A stretch of DNA of 64,000 bases from Sacculina carcini (GCA_916048095.2 OU696576.1:4693664-4757663); one strand, 5' to 3'. Positions 31,755-42,780 are shown, counted from the first letter of the stretch. A program made the numbers and translations. Notes: generated by a model from the sequence alone, not told the origin.

Positions 31755-34609
31755 TCAGGTGCTGTGCTCCGACTGCAAGAAGCGGCGAGGCGGTCGCACG
31801 GGTCTGGAGCGCCGAGACCATACGATACGAGCGGGATGTTGTGCACCGGGAGACGAACCTGAATCAGCCGGTTCAGTCGTGGGAGTGGACGCTGAAACCG
31901 CGGGAGAATCGGGCGGTGAGTTGACAACATCACCTGGCGGATCTTGTTCGGCTCTTTCCACATGTGCCGGCTTGAACCTGTCGATGGCCACGACGTCTGG
32001 TTTACCACGATTGTCTATCGTGAATGCATTGTCGTCACGCTGCAACACGGCGTAGGGACCCTGGTAAGGTGGTGTCAACGGGGTCCTGTGACCGTCGACC
32101 CGGACGAAGACGTGGGAGGCCTTGTTCAAGGAAGGAGACACGAATGGTTTTTCCGTTCCGCTACGGTGCCACGATGTCGGTACAGGCTTCAGATCACCAA
32201 ACGACTGTACCAAGCGACGAGCCGTATCGCTTGTCGGAAATGCGTGACTGCCTGTAAAAACTGGCTTGGCAACCGCATCTTTTCACCCAAGGCCAGCTCG
32301 CTTGGTGATGCACCGATGTCTGGCTTCAGCGACGAACGCATGCCCATCAGCACGACCGGAAGTGCCGACGGCCAGTTGACTTTATCACAGACGCCGGCTG
32401 TCAACGACGCCTTGAGCTGTCGATGAATGCGCTCAATGAGGCCGTTTTGTTGGGGCATGTAGGAGCACGTCGTTCTAATCTGCACACCAAGAAGGGTCCA
32501 TAGCTCTTTTCATAGATCGGACACAAATTGTCGACCACGATCCGAAGTAATCGACAAACACATGCCGAAACGAGACACCCAGTCCAACAGGCATTTGGCG
32601 CAGGTTGCGGCTGTAGCCTCGTTGAGTGGGACCGCTTCCGGGTAACGAGTGAACCTGTCAATTATTTTGAAAATATAGCGGTACCCGTCTACTTCTGGAA
32701 GAGGACCGACAATATCGACGTGAAGACTCTCGAATCGACTTGTTGGTAGTAGAGGACGTTTCAGAGGTGTCCGTTGATGACGGGTAACTTTGCACTGTTG
32801 ACAACGCATGCAGGTTCTTGTCCACGTTGAGAACTTGGCAGCGACTCGCGCGAACACAAAACGTTCAGAAATGAGGCGACGAGTGGCTCGAGCGCTTGGA
32901 TGGCTCATGTTATGAAGCTGTGTGAATATGTCGCGTTGCATCACTAGCGGCACCAACGGTCTGTCTACGCCTGTAGAAATGTCAACTAGTATGCTTGCTG
33001 GCGATCCGTCCAATGTGCGTCGCTCAATGGTGAAGGGTGGCGAAGAAGCAAGCGCAGCGACCTCCGCGCACTTCTGCTGTTCGATTGCCAGTTGTGATAT
33101 GTCGAGACACTGTTGGAGTTCGGCGTGAAGTGAAAATGACGACAAATGCGAGACTTTGTGAGGTTGCTCCGATGTGGGACGACTCAAGCAATCCGGGAAC
33201 ACATTATTAAGGCCGCTCACATGTCTAATATCAGTAGAAAACTCGCTCAAAAATGCTAATTGTCGATGTACACGCGGTGATCGCTCGCTAACACTGGTAA
33301 AGGCGTGCGTCAGTGGCTTGTGGTCCGTCCACAACTGCAGGCCCGGGCGACCCTCTAAGAGATGTCGAAAACATTTCACGGCACTGAAGAGTGCAAACAG
33401 GTCTTTGTCTTTGGTGCTCCAGCGCAATTGAGAACCCTGAAGCATTCGGGAATGAAACGCGAAGGGAACCCATGTGCCCTGTTGCCACTGTAAAATGACA
33501 GCGCCCACTGCCGTTTCAGAGGCATCCGCTGCAACTTTAGTTGGGGCTTTGTCGCTAGGAAAAGCAAGAAGTGATGCTCTCGCTAGTGCACATTTGGTAG
33601 ACTCGAAGGCATGTTGTTGAGGCTCGTCCCACACTAATTTTTTTTGTTTGTTCTTGCACACAGCGTGCAGAGGTTGCAGAAGCTTGGCCAATCTGGGAAC
33701 GAAGCGGTGAAAATGGTTCACCATGCCGAGGTAGCGCTTGCACCCGGCGACGTCAGCTGGCGGTGGCATGGCGATCAGATCGGCAACCTTCTCAGGAAGC
33801 GGTTCTATGCCGGACGCAGACACTTCCAATCCCAGAAATTTAACCCTTGGTTGCCCGAAGGAACACTTTTCTGGTTTCACAACAAGACCTGCCGAGCGGA
33901 GGCGCCGAAACAATTCTTGAAGTTCTTTGTGATGTTGTGTAGCGTCTGGAGAATAAATCAGTATGTCATCAATATAACTGTACACGTTGTTCATGCGACG
34001 AAGTACCGTATCCATAAGCCTCTGGAAGGTTTGAGTAGCGTTTGACAATCCAAACGGCATGCGACGATACTCAAAGAGGCCAAATGGTATGGTAATGGCG
34101 GTCTTCTGTTGGTCAGGTCCGAATACAGGAATTTGAGCAAAAGCTCGAGCGAGATCCACTGTGCTAAAAATTGTGGCGCCGTTCAGTCTGTCAGCAAACG
34201 TTTGCAAATGAGGCACAGGGTAGCGGTCTGGCACTGTAATTCCGTTGAGACGCCCGTAGCACCCCACCATTCGCAAAGACTTGCCTCCATCTTTCTCCAC
34301 TAGGTGTATGGGGCTAGACCAAGCGGAGGAAGATGGTACGAGAATCTCCTGCTCAAGCATGTGCTCTAGCTCACGCTTAGCAGCTGTGAGCTTTGCGGGC
34401 ATCAGGCGTCTTGGCCGGGCAAATACCGGATTGCCTTTCGTTATAATACGACGTTCCACACACGGGACGGTGACGGCCGGAAAATTTGAGGGTGGTGCGC
34501 AGAGCACTCTGAATTCTTCAGAATTGCGGACACCCGAGAGCCCAGGGCCGTCGCGATGTGGAGGATGAGTTTGGCTGACGTGTACGACGGCGGGATGATC
34601 ATGCTTCAC
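31755..34609 (-). CDS. LTR-4 pol region (RT, RNase H, integrase)
   Basis: RT: LEQEILVPSSSAWSSPIHLV, LNGITVPDRYPVPHLQTF, FSTVDLARAFAQIPV, YRRMPFGLSNATQTFQRLM and the active-site region VYSYIDDILIYS near 33960. RNase H: TKVAADASETAVGAVILQW and LQLWTDHKPLTHAF. Integrase: an HHCC-type zinc region (HNMSHPSARATRRLI ... CMRCQQCKVTRHQ), then LHVDIVGPLPEVDGYRYIF, SITSDRGRQFVSDL and MPQQNGLIERIHRQL. The tail carries RRSRPVRPPRRF. Most of it is one long open stretch; the element as a whole has a few breaks. Confidence 0.85.
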
Positions 34610-34638
34610 CGGAAGAGCTGGATTTGTACGTCGTTACG

Positions 34639-35058
34639 TCAGATATGAGTGACATGTGACAGATACGTCGTGCTGTCCACCAATACCTTCTTCTTGAAGT
34701 CAATGACCAATCCAAATTCCCTGAGGAAATCGGCTCCAAGTATTGGGGTAGTCACTGCAGCGACCAAAAACGAAAATTTGCATGTGCGACCGAGACCGAG
34801 GTCAATTAGATTATCACGGCGAACTTCAAACACCGGAATGAATGACCCGTTGGCGGCTCGAAGAGTTGGAGACTGCAAGGGTGGAGGAGGCTTAGGACCC
34901 ACAGGCAACAATGAAACATCCGACCCACTTTCGACTAGGAAACGACGACCTTCGGTGTCAACCACATACAGTAGTTGACACTCGCTGTTGCAACCGGACA
35001 CGGTCGTCACTGCCGGCTGCTCGAGGCGTTTTCCGACATGTCTGAGGTGAATGTGCAT
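34639..35058 (-). CDS. LTR-4 protease region
   Basis: Retropepsin-like: FLVESGSDVSLLPVGP at the active-site position and PILGADFLREFGLVIDF downstream, between gag and RT on the same strand. It is part of a broken element. Confidence 0.75.
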   Translation of the reverse strand: MHIHLRHVGKRLEQPAVTTVSGCNSECQLLYVVDTEGRRFLVESGSDVSLLPVGPKPPPPLQSPTLRAANGSFIPVFEVRRDNLIDLGLGRTCKFSFLVAAVTTPILGADFLREFGLVIDFKKKVLVDSTTYLSHVTHI

Positions 35059-35936
35059 CGGCTAAGGCATCTCCGTGCTGCCGGCCCGAAGCGTCGGTGG
35101 AGTCGGCACCAGCGGTCTACAAAGTCAGCTGAACTTGCAGGTTGCTGAGGAAATCGTGGCCTAGTCGACTGAGGCTGCAGCGCATTGGACGCTCTGGTTG
35201 CTGCCAGTACACCCGCACTACCACTCGTCGATGTTGAAGTGTCGCTCCAGTTTGCGGATGTGGTGCTACTGATCTGTAGTGGTCGCTGGTGCTGGTCGGC
35301 GCGGAGAGCAGCTTCGCTCAGTGAATTTGAAGCCAGCCATTCTCTGCACATCATCTGAAGGGCCACAGGCAGCCGACACAAAAATGCTTCGCGAACTATT
35401 TCATGATCCGTATCATTGGGGTATAGGGCCGCTAAGTCCGCATACAGCTCAGTTGGTTTCCGTGAGCCCAACTCGCGTGGGAGGCTCTCAAAACGCTGGA
35501 AACGCTCTGAAGCAGTGAGCTGAAGCCGTGAACGTAACCGTTTCGTCAACTCGTTGTAGCATGACGTTCCCAGGGGGCTGGTCACCAAGTCCTTCACGAG
35601 TCTGAACTGCTCCGGAGGTAATTTCGACAGCAGCTTGCGAAATTTGGTTGATTGCGCTCGCAGTCCGGCGTCAACCATTAAATTGTCGCACATGGCTATC
35701 CATGTGTCGACGTCACTTCGGTCGAAACTTGGCAGCTCTACTTTAACTGCCATGGTGGCACTGCCTTCCTCAGATGTATTCTCCATCTTTGATTCAGATG
35801 GGCTGAAACTCGGGGTCACCAATGTAGCAGCACCAAATACAGCTCGTACAAAACGATGTGTATTGGTGGCACGTAACAATCTAACTGGTGGTAATGATAG
35901 AACTGAATGAAAGCTGATATGACACACACTGAACAC
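35007..35936 (-). CDS. LTR-4 gag
   Basis: A 309-residue open gag. VELPSFDRSDVDTWIAMCDN, FRKLLSKLPPEQFRLVKDLV, ERFQRFESLPRELGSRKPTE and FLCRLPVALQMMCREWL give the capsid pattern of the clade. CRLHRRFGPAARRCLSRC near residues 274-291 is the C-x2-H-x9-C-x3-C motif diagnostic of CsRn1-type gag. The likely true start is the MENTSEEGSA methionine at about 35789, because the upstream residues overlap the LTR and primer site. Confidence 0.82.
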   Translation of the reverse strand: MFSVCHISFHSVLSLPPVRLLRATNTHRFVRAVFGAATLVTPSFSPSESKMENTSEEGSATMAVKVELPSFDRSDVDTWIAMCDNLMVDAGLRAQSTKFRKLLSKLPPEQFRLVKDLVTSPLGTSCYNELTKRLRSRLQLTASERFQRFESLPRELGSRKPTELYADLAALYPNDTDHEIVREAFLCRLPVALQMMCREWLASNSLSEAALRADQHQRPLQISSTTSANWSDTSTSTSGSAGVLAATRASNALQPQSTRPRFPQQPASSADFVDRWCRLHRRFGPAARRCLSRCTFTSDMSENASSSRQ

Positions 35937-36094
35937 ACAGACATACCGTTACATGCATGCACACAAGTGAACTTGACGCCCACACACAGACACACAACAC
36001 ACAGACATACAACTGTATCCATACACACGCATGACTCATACAGACGAGTGGCTATTACTGGCAGCCAGTGGTCTTCAACCTCAGGCCGGCCACA
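35823..36094 (-). repeat. LTR-4 5' LTR
   Basis: Partner of 31476-31747; the primer site is immediately to the left (about 35804-35821). Confidence 0.9.
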
Positions 36095-36098
36095 CAAC

Positions 36099-36665
36099 GT
36101 TGGAATTGTTTTGTACGACAACGAATTGGAGCCATGCACTGGGAATGCTGTTTGGATGTAAACCGTGTGCTTCTTGCTGCCACGAAATCATCAGGAATTG
36201 ACTTGCTCATCGGATGATGGTCGTTGTGCTTGATCTTGTACAGCATACACACGCTGCTGACCTTTCGACGATGGCAAAGATCACCAAGAACCAAGTCACC
36301 ACAGAGGAACTTGCAAGTTCTAACAACTCTGTTGATGAGATTGAGGTGACAATCCGCAGCAGAAGACCACACGGGGGCGCAGTACTCCAGAATTGGCAAA
36401 ATGAAACAGCGAAAACAACTTTTTGAGATTATGCTGCTACCGAACATCCGATATGCCTTTCTTATAATTCCCAGTTTCCGCGATGCCGAACAAACTAGCT
36501 TTCGATTGTGACTCTCAAACGTCAGCTTTGAGTCTACATGTACTCCCAATATTTTGAGCTCATCACACACGTTGAGTTGGGCGTCATTTATGAGGATAGC
36601 TCCATGTGAAGGCTGAACGGTACGTGACCTAGAAACCAACAAGCATTTAGATTTCGAAGTGTTCA
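36099..36665 (-). pseudogene. LINE-B copy 1 RT C-terminal half
   Basis: The minus strand reads NTSKSKCLLVSRSRT, LKILGVHVDSKLTFESH, LGIIRKAYRMF, CFILPILEYCAPVWSSA and HRRKVSSVCMLYKI: the thumb and post-RT region of CR1/Jockey-like LINEs. It is open up to the LTR-4 target site at 36098. Its partner, the upstream RT half, lies inverted at 36666-37163. Confidence 0.85.
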
Positions 36666-37163
36666 ACTCAGCACGACTGACGCTCTGCTTACTATCACGC
36701 ATGGGCTCCAGCAAGTGCTAGACAAAGGCAGTGAAGCCTGGATTGTGCAGTTGGATTTCTCGGCAGCATTTGACCGTGTGAGCCACCAGGGCTTGTTGCA
36801 AAAACTGAGAAACATTGGAGTCGGCGGCCGTTTGCTAAGTGTTTTGCATCAATTTCTATCCAATCCGGTACAACGTGTTGGCATCGATGGAACATACAGT
36901 GGCTGGCAAAGCATTGTGTCTGGTGTTCCGCAGGGAAGTGTGTTGGGTCCTATTTTGTTCAACATTTACACCGCTGACCTGTACACAACCACACGCAACC
37001 CTGTATATGGATATGCTGATGATATCACCTTCATGGCTGTAATTTCATCTCCTTCGGACAGACCACAGGTGCGTCAAACGGTCAACGACGATCTCAGCAG
37101 CGTCCTGAAGTGGTGTGAGAGGTGGAATATAATGATGAACACTTCGAAATCTAAATGCTTGTT
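36666..37163 (+). pseudogene. LINE-B copy 1 RT N-terminal half, inverted
   Basis: Plus-strand RT palm: IVQLDFSAAFDRVSHQGLL (motif A), VSGVPQGSVLGPILFNIYTA, and VYGYADDITFMAV with an intact YADD at about 37013-37024, ending NTSKSKCLL. The frame is open from about 36715. Its orientation is opposite to the rest of the same LINE copy, explained by twin priming. Confidence 0.85.
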
Positions 37164-37185
37164 AATAATGAGCACTTCGAAATCT

Positions 37186-37428
37186 AAATATGAATAAATA
37201 ACACTAAATATGAATAAATAACACTAAATATGAATAAATAACACTAAATATGAATAAATAACACTAAATATGAATAAATAACACTAAATATGAATAAATA
37301 ACACTAAATATGAATATTAACACTAAATATGAATAAATAACACTAAATATGAATAAATAACACTAAATATGAATAAATAACACTAAATATGAATGAATAA
37401 CACTAAATATGAATAAATGAACAATTGA
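37186..37428. repeat. 20-bp tandem array (LINE-B copy 2 tail)
   Basis: About 12 head-to-tail units of AAATATGAATAAATAACACT, one slightly shortened. The same unit follows LINE-B copy 1 at 30.3-31.3 kb, and in both places it abuts the sequence AATTGATAAGACTCAACAGT or a close match, which is the LINE-B 3' end. Confidence 0.9.
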
Positions 37429-37462
37429 TAAGACTCAACAGTCAATTCCGCTCGTTGGGTAG

Positions 37463-37898
37463 TGTTAAAGTTGGCCGAGTTTGGAACAGACGATGGGGCG
37501 ACAGTGGAAATATGAAGAAATTAAACAGTAAGACCCAGCAAACAAAGATCACACACACAGCGCACGTGGCAGCAACACGTATTTCGCACGCAGCGGTACA
37601 GCTTGGTCACGCAGACCGAACACTCACAGTGAAGCCTCGCTGAGCACTACACAGCCACCACACTCATACACTCACACAGAAGTAATACGGCGCTCTCACA
37701 GTTCGCGCAACTATCAATCGTAAACTCCTAACAGCCAATCAGCGACGATGCACGTAACACACAGACATACAAAGAGACACATACACACAGACATACGCAC
37801 GGGCAGCTTGACTTTCGCTCAGCTACATTACGCGTTATTCCTCACATATCAAATGAACACATCGAAATGCACGCAACGCAAATACCAAGCCCATAACA
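37463..37898. repeat. Solo LTR (436 bp)
   Basis: A TGTTAAAG...CCATAACA segment interrupts the LINE-B 3' region relative to copy 1. The flanks GTAG and TTAG are a probable 4-bp duplication with one change. It has CA-rich and CAGCGCACGTGG-type sequence and no coding capacity. Family unknown; a solo LTR left by LTR-LTR recombination is the simplest reading. Confidence 0.65.
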
Positions 37899-38378
37899 TT
37901 AGCATTTAATGGACTTTGGCCATGAATTTGTTCAAATTGTTCTGCGAGAAAGCCTCCTCCTTCAATATGTTTCAAGTAGCCACAGTGGCCGGAAAAAAGC
38001 AACGTTGGAATTACTTTGTACGACAACGAATTGGAGCCATGCACTGGGAATGCTGTTTGGATGTAAGCCGTGTGCTTCTTGCTGACACAAAATCATCAGG
38101 AATTGACTTGCTCATCGGATGATGGTCGTTTTGCTTGATCTTGTACATCATGCACACGCTGCTCACCTTTCAACCTGTAACAAGATGAAACAGGTGTATA
38201 TTAAGCCGCAGCAGCAGATGAGACGAACGAAAAATGATATAATGATATAACACAATGTACAACTAATCCAACGCACAATAACCTCTCACACCACGCTAAC
38301 ACTCACACACAACCGTCCCAACACACAACAACAGGACAACTGCCCGTTCTCACTGACACACACACACGCACACACACC

Positions 38379-38575
38379 TGTAATACCCAATTGACACTCT
38401 GGATATTTTCATACAACAATGTAATTAATTATCTGCACGATAGAATATCAAATATAACGATACAAGCACAACCAAGACTACACGCGGTCCCAACACACCA
38501 CCAACGTCCTCATTGCGGCGTCACTGCCACACAACGGATATTAAATAGATAAATAATAGTAGTCACGGCATTACA
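38379..38575 (-). repeat. LTR-5 3' LTR
   Basis: Partner of 42842-43036; begins TGTAATACCC and ends CGGCATTACA. Confidence 0.9.
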
Positions 38576-38576
38576 T

Positions 38577-40455
38577 TCACTCCCCTTTTGAAAAGAACTC
38601 CCTATATCTCTCTGGAGGGCGTCGTGGTCTTGTAGATCGACATGGTGCAGTCTCCTCCGGCCCGACTGCTTCCTCCGTTGGATGGTCAGGAACTTGTTCA
38701 GCGCTTGTTGGATAACCCGGAACGTGGTCGGCGCTGGTCGGAGTCACAAGTCCTTCCTCCTCCTCTTCATCAGACGAATCTGTGGTGTGGTTCAGGTTGA
38801 CGTTTGGACATGGCTTGGAGAGCTTTCGCGTCACGGTATGATGTTTGCGTCGAGCGGTTGTCATTGTACCCTTCACTCGATCGGCAGTATACGGTATCGG
38901 TATGAAATTTGGAGTCAGCTTGTCCTTTTTGGTTGCTGGTACGAGGACTTGATCTCCTATTCTCAGCCGTTGATGTTTGCTTCTTTCGTCGGCATAAAAT
39001 TTCATCTTGGTCTTCGCGGAGGTGTCGTGATCGCTAACTGTGTTGTCATCCATTGGTGGAAAACTTTCAGGTAACAAAGACCTCACAGACCTACCAAACA
39101 GCAACTCACACGGTGATATTCCAGTCGAAGGATGAGGTGTAGATCTGTACTACCGTAGAAACGTATTTAAAGCTTGTTGGAGAGATTTTTGCTCTACAGA
39201 TGCTGCAGACAAGGCTCGTTTCAGTGTTTTCATGAATCGTTCAACGGGCCCATTTGCTCTAGGCCACAAGGGAGTTACTTTACGGTGCTGAAAACCGAGG
39301 TAGTTGAATAGTTGTTCGAATTGATGACCATTAAATGGTGGACCATTGTCTGTCTTGACGATCTTTGGTGTGCCAAACATGGCAAATGCTGAGTCCAGAA
39401 GTGGTGCTGTGGCGTTGAATGAGGTACTTGATGTGGGATACACAATCGGGTATCGAGAATAGTCGTCAATGATGACAAACAGATGTATGCCGTTCGGTAA
39501 AGGACCCATAAAATCAACGCTCACTTCATGCCATGGTCGGATTGGCAGGTTGTTCATTGAAAATTGTTCAGGTTTATTGGGGCTGCTGGTTGATTGGCAT
39601 GCCATGCATTTGCTGATGGTGTCTTCTACTTTCTTGTCTATACCTGGAAACCACACTTTCTCACGAAGTAGAGTCTTGGTTTTCACAGTGCCTTGATGTC
39701 CAGCATGAGCCAGGCTGATCATTCGGTCTTGTAGACACGGTGGTATGATGATTCTGTTGCCTCGAAGAATGGTTCCGATAGATCGAAGAAGAATGGTTCC
39801 GGTTCCGGTCAGACGATAAGGTAAGTTCATCTCTGACGTTGTGCATGCTCTTCAGGAAGTGCTGATCGACATCAGGATTTGATTGGTCAATCTTCCAGTA
39901 ATCTGACTCTATCAGCTCTGTCAGACGAATCATGGTAGGATCACGGGCGGTGTGATACTGCACTTCTTCCAGCGTCATCGCCTTCGGGATTAAGTTTTGG
40001 ATGATGTAGTTCACATATTCTTCAGCATTCTCTGATTCAGATGAATTGGTGACGTCGTCGATAGGGTGGCGGGACATATAGTCAGCTGGATTAGATTTTC
40101 CAGTCTTGTACTTGATGTGGATATCGTATGGCTGAAGACGAAGTCCCCATCTCTCGATTCTTGCTGGTGGTTTAGATTTCGGGTTGTTCCAGATGAGTTC
40201 AACTGGTTTGTGATCGGTGACCGGTTGACCACAAATGTAGATCCTGAAATGTTCACATCCCCATACGATTGCGAGGGCTTCTCGGTCGGTTTGAGAGTAC
40301 CGCTGTTCCACGGGTGATAGAGCTCGACTAGCATAAGCTACGATATCGGTGACTTCATCATGTGCCCCACTGCGCTGAGATAAGATAGCAGCTATGCCGT
40401 GTGGACTAGCATCAACATTTATTTCTGTGTGCTTGCTCGGATCAAAATACGACAA
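38577..40455 (-). CDS. LTR-5 RNase H-integrase region
   Basis: RNase H: EINVDASPHGIAAILSQRSG and VEQRYSQTDREALAIVWGCE near 40300-40440. Integrase: MISLAHAGHQGTVKTKTLLR, CMACQSTSSPNKPE (zinc part), WHEVSVDFMGPLPNGIHLFV, IVKTDNGPPFNGHQF and LWPRANGPVERFMKTL (catalytic core surroundings). The C-terminal part contains QRLRIGDQVLVPA and a long acidic and Pro-rich tail ending RSTRPRRPPERYREFFSKG. The element has a few breaks. Confidence 0.85.
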
Positions 40456-40818
40456 AATTGATTGACTAGATAATTTCCGCTTGATAGTTTGAAATGCCGA
40501 TTATTCTTCACTGCTCCATTTCCACGGTGTATCTTTTCGTGTAAGAGCACGTAGAGGTGTAGTGATATCAGCATAATTATTGATGAAACGTGAAAGGTAG
40601 TTGGTCATACCCAAAAAACTTCGTACTTCGCCGACGTTTGATGGTGCTGACATGATTGATAATGCTTTCACCTTAGCGGGATCTGCATATATGCCTTCTT
40701 TGGAAAAATTGAATCCATAAAATGTCAGATATGGTACATCAAGCTCACATTTCTTCGGTTGAATAGTTAAGCCACTCTCATGAAGACGACGAATTACATT
40801 GCGTAACGCTTGCTCGTG

Positions 40819-42780
40819 TTAGGACTGTGTCTTGCCATAGACGATGATGTTGTCTGCAAAATTTCGTACGTTTTGAATTCCGACGAGAGCTTGCTCGATC
40901 GTTCTTTGGAAAACTTCTGCCGCAGAACAGATGCCAAAATTCAGTCGTTTGTATCGGAAATTTCCAACATGGGTAGAAAATGTGGTGATTTCTCGGCTCT
41001 CTGGGTGTAGTTCTAGCTGGTGATATCCGCTGCGAAGATCAATTTTACTGAAATATCCGGCTCCATTGAGATCATGAATGATGTCGTCCACTGTTGGAGA
41101 GATATGGCGCCCACGCTGAATTGCCGTGTTTGGGCAGCGCATGTCGACACAAATGCGAATTTCTGACCGATTTTTCGGTTTGGGAACACAGACGATAGGT
41201 GACACCCAAGGTGTTGGTCCAGATACCGGTTCAATGATGTCTTGTTCCAACAATGAGTCGATTTCAGCTTCCACAGCTTTCCGCATGTGAAAAGGAATTC
41301 TGCGGTGAGGTTGAGCGACTGGTGTTACGTTTTCGTCGACGTGGATTTTCACTTGGTGACCTCTCAGCATGCCGATTCCCTGGTCGACAGGATACTCTAT
41401 CAGGAGTCTCTGAATCACGCTGCCAGACAGTTGCTGCACAGAACGGACTATCTGAAGTAAACAAAGTTCCGTGGTGGTCTCATAGCCCACAAGTGAATCG
41501 GTGTTAGATTTAACCACATAAAAACATGTTTCAACACACTTCTCACCTTTCGAAAATTGCACATCAACAGCTCCAAGAACATTTAACGGCGTCTTCGATC
41601 CATACGCGTACGATTTTGTGCTGGTCGAACGAAGTTTTGGTCTTGGTCGAAATGAGTCATACATACCTTTCTCGAGTACGTTTGCGCTGGCTTCAGAGTC
41701 GATGAGCACTGGCACTGGCTGATCATTGATATACACATGAACAATAGGTGTTTTTGTAGATTGTTGATCGATTGAAAACACATACTCAGCATGATCCTTG
41801 CAGGTAGATTGATCAGAGTCTCTGTTGACTGATATTTGTCTGACGTTTCTCCCCCTGTCAGTCTGATTAGTTGTCACGCTTCGTTGTGTACGTTGGTCGC
41901 TGATGATTGGTGGTCGGTGATTGTTCGTGGCTGGTGATGTTTGGTTGTTTGTGGTTGATGGTCGCTGACCGTTTGTCACTGATGATCGCTGACGACACAT
42001 CTTGCTGAAGTAGTTTCTCTTTCCGCAGGAGTAGCACTTTTTTCCGCGAGCTGGACACGAATTTTGTCCTCCAGGATGTGGATAATGTCCGCCGCACAGA
42101 GCACATATGGTAGAATTCGAGTGTTGTTTGCGATGGTTATGTTGGTGTGTCTTACGATAATTTTGGCGCTCCTGGTCATTACGAGCACAGACTCTGTTGA
42201 CGGACGTTTGTTTGTGATGATTTTCAATCTCTCTCGCCTGCCTTTCTGCGTTCTCCATTGCACGGCCTGCAGATAGAAGCGCTGATAGTGACATCTCCTC
42301 GAGCAACTCTTTGCGGCGCAATTTATCGGACACACAGCCTTGAATGATTCTGGATTGGATCTCTTTATCGGTGTTGGTGAACTCACAAGGCTTGGCAAGT
42401 TTCCGCAGTCTGGTGACGAATTCATCCAGTGATTCGTTCGGTTCTTGTCTGGCTGACTGGAACGTGTATATTTCGTAGTACACGTTGCGTGTAGGTTCAA
42501 AGTACGTTTTCAGTGCATTTATCCTTGCCTCGTAGGCAGTCACACCACTGGTCGGTGTTGGTTCTGGTACGGTGAGTGTCTGATAAATTTCATGCAAATC
42601 TTCCCCGGCAAAATGCAACAACAATGCACATTTACGCTTCACGTCGGTAATGTCCATCGCAATAAGATAATTATCGAATCTAGTAATCCATTTTGTCCAT
42701 CGTGGACCCACTGGTGCGGTGTGAACATCGAAGTTCGGCAGCTGGTTCGGTGAAAGATTCATCATAACAGATAGATTCAC
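40819..42780 (-). CDS. LTR-5 gag-protease-RT region
   Basis: An open stretch of 653 codons fuses gag, protease and RT. gag: LPNFDVHTAPVGPRWTKWIT, YEIYTFQSARQEPNESLDEF. Cys/His knuckles lie near residues 225-260 (CALCGGHYPHPGG and CYSCGKRNYFSKMC). A protease-like stretch is at about 355-370 (VPVLIDSEASANVLEKG). RT runs from VEAEIDSLLEQDIIEPV through VPKPKNRSEIRICVDMRC and FSKIDLRSGYHQLEL to FADNIIVYGK. The remainder of RT lies at about 40450-40818. It is part of an element with a few breaks. Confidence 0.83.
   Translation of the reverse strand: MNLSVMMNLSPNQLPNFDVHTAPVGPRWTKWITRFDNYLIAMDITDVKRKCALLLHFAGEDLHEIYQTLTVPEPTPTSGVTAYEARINALKTYFEPTRNVYYEIYTFQSARQEPNESLDEFVTRLRKLAKPCEFTNTDKEIQSRIIQGCVSDKLRRKELLEEMSLSALLSAGRAMENAERQAREIENHHKQTSVNRVCARNDQERQNYRKTHQHNHRKQHSNSTICALCGGHYPHPGGQNSCPARGKKCYSCGKRNYFSKMCRQRSSVTNGQRPSTTNNQTSPATNNHRPPIISDQRTQRSVTTNQTDRGRNVRQISVNRDSDQSTCKDHAEYVFSIDQQSTKTPIVHVYINDQPVPVLIDSEASANVLEKGMYDSFRPRPKLRSTSTKSYAYGSKTPLNVLGAVDVQFSKGEKCVETCFYVVKSNTDSLVGYETTTELCLLQIVRSVQQLSGSVIQRLLIEYPVDQGIGMLRGHQVKIHVDENVTPVAQPHRRIPFHMRKAVEAEIDSLLEQDIIEPVSGPTPWVSPIVCVPKPKNRSEIRICVDMRCPNTAIQRGRHISPTVDDIIHDLNGAGYFSKIDLRSGYHQLELHPESREITTFSTHVGNFRYKRLNFGICSAAEVFQRTIEQALVGIQNVRNFADNIIVYGKTQS

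Larger units (their letters stand above)
31476..36094 (-). mobile_element. LTR-4: CsRn1-clade Ty3/gypsy retrotransposon, near whole
   Basis: LTRs of 272 bp at each end (TGTAGCAGCACC...GGCCGGCCACA) differ at about 7 sites by eye. The target duplication is CAAC (31472-31475 and 36095-36098). The primer site next to the 5' LTR reads TGGTGACCCCGA on the minus strand, matching the tRNA-Trp 3' end as remembered. gag, protease, RT-RNase H and integrase are all present, with long open stretches and only a few breaks. It sits inside LINE-B copy 1; the same site without the element is seen in LINE-B copy 2 at about 37995-38015. Confidence 0.9.
31346..37170 (-). mobile_element. LINE-B copy 1, with 5' inversion, split by LTR-4
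   Basis: The minus-strand part covers the RT C-terminal half at 36665-36099 and the last 40 or so residues at 31471-31346, separated by LTR-4. Next to it, 36666-37163 carries the upstream RT half on the plus strand. The inverted part ends at NTSKSKCLL, exactly where the minus-strand part begins, which is the signature of twin priming during LINE insertion. A short duplicated filler (CACTTCGAAATCTAAAT) joins the inverted part to the tail array of LINE-B copy 2 at 37186. Confidence 0.8.
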
